Positions 54,016-63,169 of a stretch of DNA of 64,000 nucleotides are shown piece by piece. How positions within the stretch are numbered: the first letter of the stretch is position 1; every line of letters starts with the position of its first letter. The notes beneath the pieces were generated by a model. The model worked only from the letters and a program-made list of their open reading frames with translations, made no database searches and had not been told where the DNA came from. Position numbers and translations under genes: made by a program. Origin of the DNA: Promethearchaeota archaeon (GTDB lineage: Archaea; Asgardarchaeota; Lokiarchaeia; Sigyniarchaeales; SOKP01); contig JAEOTA010000036.1 of NCBI GenBank assembly GCA_016840085.1, positions 100,813 to 164,812 of the forward strand, written 5' to 3'.

Positions 54016-54764
54016 TTTTTTTTTAATCTTAAAAAGAAATATTCCTCTTCAAGTTTTTGTGTACTAATTTTAAATCCTACTTTTCTTGCTAAATCAATAA
54101 AATATTCGAGATTCTGTTCCTTATTCCAACGAGTCCCATATCCAGTTACTATTTTTTTGCCTTTAATTTGAATTTTAATCGGAATTGCATAAATTCTCTT
54201 TTTTTTTGTGTTTTTTGGAATTATGAGATCCCACAATATAAATTCTCCATTTTCTATTAAGACACTATAAATTTCTTTAAATATCTGTTCGTGATCATTA
54301 TTAGGAACATACATAAGTGAAAAAAATGCTGTTACCGTATCAAAAGTATTATCCAAGAATTTCAAATCTTTTGCATCCATTATGATTTTAAGGCTTTCTT
54401 TGTCTCCTGCTTCAAATGATTCTTCAAGTTCGCTTTTTCGTAAATCAATTGCTACGACACTACTTCCTTTCAATTGCCCAATCACACCCTCTCCGCCTCC
54501 TCCTATATCTAAAATCCTTTTATTTAATTCAATATTCCTTAAATCAATTTCTTGAGGATCGGTAAAAGCGATGCTTACATTTTCTACTTTTTCGATTAAT
54601 CCTTCAACATCTTCTTTGGTAGCATGCCATTCACCATCAATTTTTTTACCATTAAGTTTTTTAGTTTCAAAATAATTTTTAATGGATTCTTCTGTTTCAC
54701 CACTTGAGAATAATTCTACAATTTCCAAGATATCAAAATATTTAACATTATTCACTTCTTTCAT
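54012..54764 (-). CDS. Class I SAM-dependent methyltransferase
   Basis: 250 residues. The N-terminal 70 residues are a helical, possibly DNA- or protein-binding region (FSSGETEESIKNYF). The methyltransferase core has motif I ILDIGGGGEGVIGQL (about 85-99), VVAIDLRKSELEES (about 104-117), MDAKDLKFLDNTFDTVTAFF (about 130-149) and FILWDLIIP (about 180). Substrate unknown; small-molecule methylases share this pattern. Confidence 0.8.
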   Translation of the reverse strand: MKEVNNVKYFDILEIVELFSSGETEESIKNYFETKKLNGKKIDGEWHATKEDVEGLIEKVENVSIAFTDPQEIDLRNIELNKRILDIGGGGEGVIGQLKGSSVVAIDLRKSELEESFEAGDKESLKIIMDAKDLKFLDNTFDTVTAFFSLMYVPNNDHEQIFKEIYSVLIENGEFILWDLIIPKNTKKKRIYAIPIKIQIKGKKIVTGYGTRWNKEQNLEYFIDLARKVGFKISTQKLEEEYFFLRLKKN

Positions 54765-55041
54765 AATTACATTAAAAATTAAAAGCTTTTTTAATATTTT
54801 TTTCTTTACACTTTAAATTATTTGGATAAAAGGATTTATATAAGAAATTTTAATATAAAAATAAATATAAATTGATCCCGGTTAAAAAGAATATCCATAT
54901 CTAATTGAAATGAGCAATTATCAAAATGTTTAATTATGTAATTTATAAAGCATAATTTAAATAAATGATGATGTAATTTATTTTTATTACAAAAGAATAT
55001 ATTTGTAATTTTACTTTTATTATGTTATAGGTGAAATTAAT

Positions 55042-56010
55042 TTGGAAAAGAATCTAAAGCAATCTATTCTATATTTAAAAAAAGAAGAACCACAAGTACC
55101 AGAACCATCAAAGATTTTATTCACGGGGCTTGACGGAGCGGGTAAAACCTCTATTATTTTAGCTCTTCAGAGAGAATTTTCAAAAATAGCGATTTTATCT
55201 CCCACTAGAGGAGCACAAAGAAGAATATTCAGCTTTTTAGGAAAAGATATTAGTGAATGGGATTTAGGAGGTCAAATTTCTTATAGAATATCCTATTTAA
55301 AAAATCCTGATAAATATTTTGATGGAACAGAAATAGCTATTTATGTTATAGATATCCAAAATAAACCAAGAATCCCCGAGGCAATTAGTTATTTCAAGGA
55401 TGTTATAGAACAATTTAAAAAATTAGAGATTGAACCGCCCATATATATATTTCTGCATAAATATGATCCTGCATTAAAAAGAAATGCTCCAAATGAAATG
55501 AAAAACCTAATAATAGATTTAAAACAGACAATAAGAAAAGCTACTGATTATAAAGAATTATATTATTATCAAACATCAATTTATGATTTACCTTCTATTA
55601 TAACTGCTATGTCCGAAATTCTTTTAAGTTTATACCCAAAGTCAGAATTAATAGAAAAAACAATAATTGAATTTGCTAAAAAAGTAAATTCAGAAGGCGT
55701 TGTAATTATTGATTCGAACTCGTTAGTAGTAGGTTCTTATTATCAAAATGATGAAACCAAGCATTTACTGACCGCTTCAACGCCTTACTTCCTTACCCTT
55801 AATGATAGCTTTCAGTATACAAATGTTTTGGAGGATAAATTCGAAGATCGAATGATTGTGCAAAGATTTGGGAAAAACTTTATTTTTAAACAAATCGATA
55901 TAAGGAAAGATTCACCATATTATTTATTGCTCCTTAAAGAAGATCCTGTCTTTCGAAAGGAAGATTTTGAATCTTTTGCATATTTATTAAAAGAGATCCT
56001 TTCTAAATAA
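55042..56010 (+). CDS. Arf/Rag-like GTPase with C-terminal roadblock-like domain
   Basis: 322 residues. TTG at 55042 is the start, with AGGTGA (55029-55034) seven bases upstream. Unlike the related proteins at 49.2 and 60.3 kb it lacks the N-terminal GPxPxxxWP domain and begins about 24 residues before the GTPase. G1 FTGLDGAGKTSII (about 27-39), G3 EWDLGGQISYR (about 71-81), G4-like LHKYDPA (about 134). After KSELIEKTIIEFAKKVNSEG a roadblock-like module (VVIIDSNSLVVGSYY) completes the protein, giving the Rag/Gtr order. The aspartate after HK is kept although Asn is changed to His. Confidence 0.85.
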   Translation: MEKNLKQSILYLKKEEPQVPEPSKILFTGLDGAGKTSIILALQREFSKIAILSPTRGAQRRIFSFLGKDISEWDLGGQISYRISYLKNPDKYFDGTEIAIYVIDIQNKPRIPEAISYFKDVIEQFKKLEIEPPIYIFLHKYDPALKRNAPNEMKNLIIDLKQTIRKATDYKELYYYQTSIYDLPSIITAMSEILLSLYPKSELIEKTIIEFAKKVNSEGVVIIDSNSLVVGSYYQNDETKHLLTASTPYFLTLNDSFQYTNVLEDKFEDRMIVQRFGKNFIFKQIDIRKDSPYYLLLLKEDPVFRKEDFESFAYLLKEILSK

Positions 56011-56169
56011 TTAAAATTATATTATTTCATTTTCTGAATGGTGCAACTATTAAGAACTCAATATCAGAGTAATTAACGTAAACTAAATTATGGTTGCTAA
56101 CATTAATAAAATTAGATTTTTATAAATAAAATATATAAAAGCATTTAATAATGGAGGAGAGAACAAGCA

Positions 56170-57204
56170 ATAATTATATGTCAAAATTGTGGTACTACCA
56201 ATAATGAAACAGTTAGTCGTACTTGTAGGAAGTGTGGAGCATTATTGCCAGTATCTTCAAAAACTACGCGAAAAAGAAAACTTAAAACTGAAAAAAAGGA
56301 GAAGAAAAAACAAGAAATCATTCAACATGAAATAGAAAAACCAATCGAACCACCAGAACAAAAGCCAGTTAATTTGGATTTACAAGAAATTCCTTTAGAA
56401 CAAGAGGAAAATGCTGAAATCAATCATACTTTACAGACTGAATATAAAGAAGAACCGATAATTAAGCAAGATGAACCAGAAATTTTACAAGAGATTCCCC
56501 CAAAACCATTTGAAAGTTCTCTCATCACGTCTCATAAACCTTTAGCAAAGCCACTTCCAAGATCGAATAATATAGTCTCAGATGCTTTTAAAGAACTTAA
56601 ACAGTCAGTTTTTGAAGAAGAAGCTGAAGAATATAAACCTAAATTAACTCCAATTCCAAAGGATGGAAAAGAAAGTGAATCAGCCTTATTAAAACAGAAA
56701 AAATTAGAAAGAGACATGATAGAGGTTTTAAGTTTCCTTTCTAAAAAAATTTCAGTAAAAAAATTAGATCTAGCTAAACCTATCGAAAAGAAAGAACCTG
56801 AGAAAAAGATACCTCCTACTAGTATGAATGAAATATTAAAAGGACTAATAAGCCTAGATTCAAATATAGAAGCTTCTGCAATACTTAAAACAGATGGTAA
56901 AATATTAGCTTCGGCAATCTCAACTCGAATTTCTGATTCTTTATTTGCGACTGTAGGTATGAATCTTTCGATGATAGGAACAGATATAATTGAAGGTTTA
57001 AGTGCTGGTACATTAAAATCTATCTCAGTGCAAGGTTCAAATGGCGTTTTAAGCTTAGCTCCTATTGATAAAAAAAATCCAAGCTTAAAAGATATGATTT
57101 TAATATTATTTTCAGATCCTAAAGTAAAAAGTGGAATTATTTCATTTGCAGTTCATATGGTAAAAAAGCAAGTAAAAGAGTATTTAGGATTTGAACAACA
57201 ATGA
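56170..57204 (+). CDS. Zinc-ribbon/roadblock protein with probable non-AUG start
   Basis: The frame is open from 56152 and encodes an N-terminal zinc ribbon IICQNCGTTNNETVSRTCRK then CGALLP. There is no ATG, GTG or TTG before it; the first conventional start (TTG 56245) comes after the ribbon. GGAGGAGA (56153-56160) precedes ATA at 56170 and ATT at 56173, so one of these is probably used. The middle (about 30-190) is Lys/Glu/Pro-rich and disordered. The end is a roadblock/LC7 domain: ILKGLISLDSNIEASAIL, GKILASAIS, LSIQ-type strand ISVQGSNGVLSLAP. About 344 residues. It lies between two GTPase-roadblock genes, a natural partner. Confidence 0.7.
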   Translation: MIICQNCGTTNNETVSRTCRKCGALLPVSSKTTRKRKLKTEKKEKKKQEIIQHEIEKPIEPPEQKPVNLDLQEIPLEQEENAEINHTLQTEYKEEPIIKQDEPEILQEIPPKPFESSLITSHKPLAKPLPRSNNIVSDAFKELKQSVFEEEAEEYKPKLTPIPKDGKESESALLKQKKLERDMIEVLSFLSKKISVKKLDLAKPIEKKEPEKKIPPTSMNEILKGLISLDSNIEASAILKTDGKILASAISTRISDSLFATVGMNLSMIGTDIIEGLSAGTLKSISVQGSNGVLSLAPIDKKNPSLKDMILILFSDPKVKSGIISFAVHMVKKQVKEYLGFEQQ

Positions 57205-57235
57205 AATTTTGTGTTTTATTATTCAAATATGTATT

Positions 57236-58033
57236 TTACAATTTTTTTTGAACATTAATTTTATTGATTTGAATTGTCTTAAAATAATGTAAATTGTTAG
57301 GTAATTCTTGCAAAAAAGAGTTAAATTCATAGATTGAAACGAGAGGAATTTGATTATCATTTATTTTGATACTATTATCTTCAATAGTAACCATAATGGG
57401 GATTAAAATAAATGGTAAATACTTCTTTACACTCATACTTGGTTCTAATAGGTTCATAATAAGGTTTGAAAAGACTTCAGAATTTTGTTTTAATGCTAAA
57501 ACACGGCGAAATTGCAAATTTGCGGCTTTATTTAACGAACTGAAAGTATCTTTTCGTTTCCACTGTTTTGCATCTATTATTAAAATATATTTTGAATATA
57601 TGCCAATAACATCAATTTCATATCTTTTTTGTAAAGTTTTGGATTTAAAGTTTGATTTATCTGAAAACCTGAAATTTTTCACTGTTCGATAATCGTTTTT
57701 AGATAATATTTCTTTAATTAATTTTTCAAATCCACTATAATCTAGTATTTCAGAAATTCGTTTAATATCAAATTGAAGAAATTTTATTGATTCCAAAATA
57801 AATAAAATTTTATTAATAACGATATAATGAGTAGTATAGTTTCCTTTTTTAAGATAAATAAATTCAAATCTTTCAAGGAAATCAAATAGTTCTGAGTTAT
57901 TAATATTCTCAAAAAAAGGAATCTCTGAAGGGTTACACCAAACTTCAATTATATTAATATCAATATCTTTAATGATGTTATAAATTTCTGTAAAAAATTG
58001 CGTTAATGAGCCTTCTGAGTATGATTTTTGCAT
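57236..58033 (-). CDS. Restriction-endonuclease-like (PD-(D/E)xK) protein
   Basis: 265 residues. The C-terminal half has FEKLIKEILSKNDYRTVKNF followed by YEIDVIGIYSKYILIIDAKQWKR, i.e. E-x-D and (D)-A-K, which fits the D-(x)n-(D/E)xK core of Mrr-like or Holliday-junction-resolvase-like nucleases. The N-terminal 100 residues look like a separate helical domain that may be winged-helix. Function: a single-gene nuclease for DNA repair or defence, not resolvable here. No methylase is adjacent. Confidence 0.7.
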   Translation of the reverse strand: MQKSYSEGSLTQFFTEIYNIIKDIDINIIEVWCNPSEIPFFENINNSELFDFLERFEFIYLKKGNYTTHYIVINKILFILESIKFLQFDIKRISEILDYSGFEKLIKEILSKNDYRTVKNFRFSDKSNFKSKTLQKRYEIDVIGIYSKYILIIDAKQWKRKDTFSSLNKAANLQFRRVLALKQNSEVFSNLIMNLLEPSMSVKKYLPFILIPIMVTIEDNSIKINDNQIPLVSIYEFNSFLQELPNNLHYFKTIQINKINVQKKL

Positions 58034-58306
58034 ATATATTAATAAGTAAAAAAAGAAAAATAAGATAAAGAGAGTAATGAAATTCTAAAAAAACTGATGT
58101 AATTGCTATTAAAGAAAGAATCAATTATTTCTAATAACAGGTTTATGAAAATTATTAATAAACTACGATAAAATTCTAAGAAACAATTATTTAACCGAAA
58201 ATTGACACTAAAATTCAAACCTTTAATCAGTTAATAAAATTATTTTTTTAAGTGTTTTGATTAATTTAAAATATTGGCTTTTAACTATAGAAAAATATGA
58301 TTTATT

Positions 58307-60115
58307 ATGGATTTATTACCAAAAGTCTTTAGAACAGAAGGAGATTTAGCTGAGTTTGATTCATCGAGAATTCTAAATAGTATTATTAAAGAAACAGGAT
58401 TAGATGAAAAAGAGGCTAATAAAATAACAGAACTCGTTGTTAGAAGAATTATTAGCTCAGGTATTAAGTTCCTCTCTGGACCTCATATAAGAGAGATTGT
58501 ATGTTCAATCCTTTCTGAGCAGCATTTTGAAAATGAACGTAAATTATATACCCGAATAGGAATGCCCGTGATGGATTATGAAGAGATTCTTGAAAAAGGA
58601 CCATTGAATAAATTAAAAGAAAAAGTGAATCCCGAGAAAGTTCTTCACTGGGCTGCTAATCGGATTGCTGAAGAATATGCACACTTACGAATTTTAAGCA
58701 ATGAAGAATCAAAAGCTCATTTATATGGAGATATTCATATTCATAAATTAAAATATTTTGATTTACGACCTTTAAATCATGTTTGGGATCCACGAATAAT
58801 TTTGAAATATGGTATTCCTCCACTTGCAGACATTTCTCCGTGCTCTAATTTAGAACCCGCAAAAAATCTTAAGGAAGCTATCCACCATCTCGTAAAATGG
58901 TTAGCTATGGTCCAAAATGAATTCTGTGGAAACCAAGGTTTCAATTTCATAACAGTCTTTTTAGCGCCCTATGCTAAAGGTTTAAGCGAAGATAAAATAC
59001 AATATAATATAAAAGAAGCGATTTTTGAAATAAATCAATTATCTGCTATAATTGGTAGAAAAATTTCTCCAATATCTCTCTTTACTTGTCCAACATTTTT
59101 GAAAGAACTTTCAGAAATCCCTGCTGTTGGACCATATGGTAAAGTTCAAAATAGTTATGGAGATTATTATGATGAATGTTTAAAACTGTTTAATTCGTTT
59201 ACACACGTTTTTAAACAAGGTTATAATAATAAAAAATCATTTAAAACACCAAAACATGAAATCTTCATTACACCAAACTGGTTAGATCAATTTAAGGATG
59301 CCTATGCAAAAGTTTGGGAAGAAGTGGAATTAATGAAAACTCCTTATCTTAAAAATTTATGTTTTGATTTATATCGAAATAACTTTATAAATAAGTTAAC
59401 AGAGGATACTTATACTAATTTTGGTATTCTTCAAGATATCTGTTTAAACTTACCCCGTTATGCATATACAACTAAAGACGAAGAAGAATTTATCGAAATT
59501 TTGAAATCTAAAATACAATTATGTGCAGAAATACTATTAAAAAAATATAAAGTTATAAAAAAGAGATTACATTCAAATCATCTTCCTCTATGTTCTGGTA
59601 TATTAAATAATAGTTATATCTTTAACTTGAAAAACCAAGGGTTATCTATAAGTTTTGTTGGTTTAAATGAAACTGTTAAATTTTTGACAAATTGTGAGCT
59701 TCATGAAAGTACCGATACTTATAATTTTGGTAAAAAAATTTTGAGTGAAATGAATAAATCTTGCCAGGAGTTTTCTGAAAAATATGAAAAAACATATTTA
59801 TTAAGTGAAAATATTTCAAGAAAAGCTCTAATTCGATTTACTAATTTAGATTTAAAACATTTTCCTAAGATCACATTGCCTCAATTTAAAAAACAGAATT
59901 ATCTTTATACCAATTCAGCCCATTTTAGAAAAAATGCAAAAATCGATATAGTTGATAAAATAAAAATGCAAGAAAATTTTCATTTATTAATTCAAAATGA
60001 AGCAATTGAATTCATATCTTTAAAAGAGTTAAATATTGCTAATATTGAATTAGAAGATTTTGTAAAAGAAATATATTCAAGGTCAAAGATAGCTTGCTTA
60101 AAATTTATACCTTAA
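58307..60115 (+). CDS. NrdD-like anaerobic ribonucleotide reductase homologue lacking the glycyl-radical end
   Basis: 602 residues. Residues 4-95 are an ATP-cone (VFRTEGDLAEFDSSRILNSI). Then NrdD segments YGDIHIHKLKYFDLRPLNHV (about 144-163), PAKNLKEAIHHLVKWLAMVQ, FCGNQGFNFITVFLAPY (about 206-222), SISFVGLNETVKFL (about 450) and YTNSAHFRKNA (about 538). The protein stops soon after, at KIACLKFIP. It lacks both the zinc cysteines (two CxxC) and the RxxGY glycyl-radical motif that end every active NrdD. No such domain follows in any frame. It may be a regulatory or degenerate paralogue. Confidence 0.78.
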   Translation: MDLLPKVFRTEGDLAEFDSSRILNSIIKETGLDEKEANKITELVVRRIISSGIKFLSGPHIREIVCSILSEQHFENERKLYTRIGMPVMDYEEILEKGPLNKLKEKVNPEKVLHWAANRIAEEYAHLRILSNEESKAHLYGDIHIHKLKYFDLRPLNHVWDPRIILKYGIPPLADISPCSNLEPAKNLKEAIHHLVKWLAMVQNEFCGNQGFNFITVFLAPYAKGLSEDKIQYNIKEAIFEINQLSAIIGRKISPISLFTCPTFLKELSEIPAVGPYGKVQNSYGDYYDECLKLFNSFTHVFKQGYNNKKSFKTPKHEIFITPNWLDQFKDAYAKVWEEVELMKTPYLKNLCFDLYRNNFINKLTEDTYTNFGILQDICLNLPRYAYTTKDEEEFIEILKSKIQLCAEILLKKYKVIKKRLHSNHLPLCSGILNNSYIFNLKNQGLSISFVGLNETVKFLTNCELHESTDTYNFGKKILSEMNKSCQEFSEKYEKTYLLSENISRKALIRFTNLDLKHFPKITLPQFKKQNYLYTNSAHFRKNAKIDIVDKIKMQENFHLLIQNEAIEFISLKELNIANIELEDFVKEIYSRSKIACLKFIP

Positions 60116-60171
60116 ATAAATAGTTATCCATTTATTTCATAGATACAAAAAAGAAATGATTTAATAGGAAT

Positions 60172-60211
60172 AATTATTGTGTAGTAATATATAATTATTG
60201 AGTAGTAATAT
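60172..60211 (+). repeat. Two direct repeats upstream of the GTPase gene
   Basis: AATTATTGTGTAGTAATAT (60172-60190) is repeated with one change at 60193-60211. The 21-base period is two helical turns, so adjacent binding on one DNA face is possible. It lies about 80-115 bases before the GTPase start. Confidence 0.55.
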
Positions 60212-60288
60212 TTAGATTTTATAACACTTTTAATAAGAGAATGTAATTAATTACGATTTAATTAATTCTTTTATATTAAAGATCTTGG

Positions 60289-61758
60289 TTGACCTTGACA
60301 ACATCAAAAACAAAAGCCAAAAAAGAAAAACCTGTTGAGAAAAATGAACAGGCAGAAAAATCGAGTATTATAAAGACAATTGTTTTAAGTGTATTCGATG
60401 AAAATGGACCATCTCCTCACATTGTTTGGCCTGAAGACTTAAAGCAAGAAGCAGGCCTTCTTATAGCCATGAAAACCATCTCTCTCCTTATGGGTGATAG
60501 TACATACCAAAATGGAGAAGTAACAGAAGGTGTTAACTACTTTGGGGTCTTACCATTTCCTGATTTGAAATTAAACGGATTAACCTATTTTTTCTTGATA
60601 CCTGAACCAAAAGCTCGTGGCCAAGCTTTAGCTGCGACTATTACTATATTAATAGATGACGAAAACAAGGTTTTTTTTTATGAAAATATGAAATATTTAA
60701 GAATTATTATTGATAAAACTGCTTCACAAATTCAAAAGGTTAAGAAATTTGATAAACAGAAAGAAATAATGGACAATCTACGAGAAGAATTATTTGAATT
60801 TTCTAAGGATTTAAAAGACCCCTATTCCGCTAGAAGAACACTTAAAATATTGCTTGTCGGATTGGACAGAGCTGGAAAGACAAGCTTTCTATATGGAATA
60901 AGAAAACAATATTCAGAAATCATAAAAGCTTTACCTACAAAAGGAGTTGAAAGAACAGAAGAGACTATTTTCGAAGAACAACACTCTGCTATATCCATCT
61001 GGGATTTAGGTGGTCAAAAAGAGTATCGAGAAAGATTTCTTGAACAGAGGAAAGTCTATTTATATAATGTTGATTTAATGTTTTTCTTTATCGATATACA
61101 AGATATGGATAGAATAAATGAAGTATTAGAATTATTTACAAAAATTTTAGATTCTTTAATAGAATTAGAGGAATTTCCACCCATAATCCTATGTTTAAAT
61201 AAATTCGATCCTGATCTTAAAGGTTCAAAAGACATTTTTAAAAGTTTAGAATTAATAGCTGACGAAATTAAAAAGAATTCCGAAAGATTTTTCATAAAAA
61301 TCTTTCAAACGAGTATTTTTGATCATTGGAGTCTTATTTCTGCTTATTCTTTTGGACTCTCCCAGTTAAGTCCTAATCGTGAATTATTTAAGAACCAATT
61401 AAAGAAATTCGCAAAAAAAACTAATTCAGATGCAATACTATTACTTAATGAAAATGGCATAATATTATCAAATTATTCTAAATCTGATATTTCTGAGAAA
61501 GTTTTTGAAATCTCAGCACCACATTTCCAAGAACTCTATAAATTATTCAAGGAATTTAAATTATTAAAGCAGGATTTCATAGTATCATCAGGTATGGTAG
61601 ATGAATCAAAGAAAGTCATTTTTAAAAAAATAACAGTTGATAAATATAATTTATATCTATTATTGTTTATGAAGAAATCGCTTGAAATTGAAAAAATTGA
61701 GAGAAATTTACCTGATTTTTCAAAAAATCTAGCAGAAATCATTTATACATATATATAA
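60289..61758 (+). CDS. Arf/Rag-like GTPase fusion: N-terminal GPxPxxxWP domain, GTPase, roadblock-like end
   Basis: 489 residues from TTG at 60289 (TTG 60295 also possible; no ATG). A Lys-rich 25-residue start precedes the shared domain (about 25-150): FDENGPSPHIVWP, AMKTISLLMG, GVLPFPDLKLNGLTYF, VFFYENMKYL. The Arf-like GTPase (about 184-350) has G1 LVGLDRAGKTSFLY, G3 WDLGGQKEYRERF and a normal G4 LNKFDPD. The last 130 residues start with LSPNRELF and hold the roadblock-like module (AILLLNENGIILSNY). It is a full-length paralogue of the 49.2 kb protein, with an intact G4. Two direct repeats lie upstream. Confidence 0.88.
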   Translation: MTLTTSKTKAKKEKPVEKNEQAEKSSIIKTIVLSVFDENGPSPHIVWPEDLKQEAGLLIAMKTISLLMGDSTYQNGEVTEGVNYFGVLPFPDLKLNGLTYFFLIPEPKARGQALAATITILIDDENKVFFYENMKYLRIIIDKTASQIQKVKKFDKQKEIMDNLREELFEFSKDLKDPYSARRTLKILLVGLDRAGKTSFLYGIRKQYSEIIKALPTKGVERTEETIFEEQHSAISIWDLGGQKEYRERFLEQRKVYLYNVDLMFFFIDIQDMDRINEVLELFTKILDSLIELEEFPPIILCLNKFDPDLKGSKDIFKSLELIADEIKKNSERFFIKIFQTSIFDHWSLISAYSFGLSQLSPNRELFKNQLKKFAKKTNSDAILLLNENGIILSNYSKSDISEKVFEISAPHFQELYKLFKEFKLLKQDFIVSSGMVDESKKVIFKKITVDKYNLYLLLFMKKSLEIEKIERNLPDFSKNLAEIIYTYI

Positions 61759-61785
61759 ACTGTGAAATGGAAAAAAAAGTTTAAG

Positions 61786-63042
61786 TTAGTAATTGTATAT
61801 TTTCTTTTTACTCCTTTTTTTAATTATAACAATTAGAATAATTATAACAATAGAAAAAATTCCAACTATGATAATTATAGGAATCAATGGAAAAGGATTT
61901 GAAAGTATTAGATCTGTGTCAATTACTGTTATTTTTACATTATAGGCAAATTCAAAGGAAGCTAAAATCGGATAACTAAATATAGGATTAGCAAATTCAC
62001 TGATAATTTCACAGGGAGGAAAAAAGAAATTAGCACCAACTGTTTCAGCAAATCGCAAATAATCTATTCTGTTAAAGTAATCGACATTTTTACTCCAAGT
62101 AGGATCACAAGCAATCCATCCAATATTGGGTACGTAATATTCCACCCAAGCATGCCCTAAAACATCTGAACCTGAATTTGAAGAATAGAAATTCCATGTA
62201 TCACCAATTTTAGGTTGTATCGAAGGATCATTTGATATTACGAATCCCATGACTTTTCTAGCAGGAATTCCTTGAATTCTTAATAATGTAATCATTAGAC
62301 TTGAATATTCACTGCAATCTCCTTTAGCATTATCATAGGCCCATAAAGCGCCCTTCTCTTGAGCTGGTAATCCCTCAGTATAGGTGAGATAATCTGAAAC
62401 CCAATTATAAATCTTCTCTGCTTTTACAACAGGATTATTATTTTTATTAACAATGTTATTTGACAAATTAATTAAAGAGGGATCATCTCGTTCATAGTAA
62501 GGTTCAGAATTATTACAATATAATTCAAATATCTTATCAGATGTATCATAGTTTCCGATTTCAGAATCTGAAATTTCTTCGAAACGAATTTCATTTAGAT
62601 TTATTTGATACTTTTGATCTAAATCAACTTTTTGTTCGGATAATAAAGATGCATTAAATGAATCAAAAGTATTATTGAACTTGTCATAATGGCCCAACAT
62701 TGTCTCAGTAGGCTTATTCCCTGAAATTCTATTGTAAAGCAGTTTACTTTCTTGATAGGGAGGGCAATATTGAGTTAACGATGAATCAGGCATTCTATTA
62801 TTCAATCTAGCAAATTTAAAAATGTAATTTCCGGGTCCTGAATTATGAGTTAAAGAAAAGTTTATCTCTAATTGATATGTGACACTTTGAGTAATATTAT
62901 AATTAGAAACTCCATTAGTGAGAGAAGAAAATCGAGGATAGGATGTCAATGAGAGTTCTGCTGATGAATATATAGGGATTGCTAAAGGAAAAAGAAAGAG
63001 GTAAATAATAACAAAGATTGGTTTTATTTTTATATCCCCCAC
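61786..63042 (-). CDS. Membrane-anchored transglutaminase-like protein
   Basis: About 418 residues from GTG at 63042; a TTG at 63075 is an alternative. The signal segment is PIFVIIYLFLFPLAIPIYSS. The transglutaminase-like core shows the Cys-His-Asp triad in GDCSEYSSLM, LGHAWVEY and IACDPTW (Cys254, His308 and Asp324 counted from 63075). A C-terminal helix (about LIPIIIIVGIFSIVIIILIVI) and a Lys-rich end anchor it, with the bulk outside the cell. Such proteins are usually peptidases or cross-linking enzymes acting on surface proteins. The end lacks the PG-type turn seen in the gingipain-like protein. Confidence 0.85.
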   Translation of the reverse strand: MGDIKIKPIFVIIYLFLFPLAIPIYSSAELSLTSYPRFSSLTNGVSNYNITQSVTYQLEINFSLTHNSGPGNYIFKFARLNNRMPDSSLTQYCPPYQESKLLYNRISGNKPTETMLGHYDKFNNTFDSFNASLLSEQKVDLDQKYQINLNEIRFEEISDSEIGNYDTSDKIFELYCNNSEPYYERDDPSLINLSNNIVNKNNNPVVKAEKIYNWVSDYLTYTEGLPAQEKGALWAYDNAKGDCSEYSSLMITLLRIQGIPARKVMGFVISNDPSIQPKIGDTWNFYSSNSGSDVLGHAWVEYYVPNIGWIACDPTWSKNVDYFNRIDYLRFAETVGANFFFPPCEIISEFANPIFSYPILASFEFAYNVKITVIDTDLILSNPFPLIPIIIIVGIFSIVIIILIVIIKKRSKKKIYNY

Positions 63043-63169
63043 TTGATTTAAATAATTTTTATAAAATGAATACAATTTTTTATTTATAATTTTAATTATT
63101 TAGGAGTATTCAAAAGAGCGAATTTTCTTTATTTAAGTAATAAAAATTTCATTTATTCTAATTTTAAAT

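Noticed and set aside
63025..63042. A third non-AUG (ATA) start for the transglutaminase-like gene behind GGGGG
   Set aside because: A GTG at 63042 in the same frame gives an acceptable signal peptide, so a non-canonical start is not needed.
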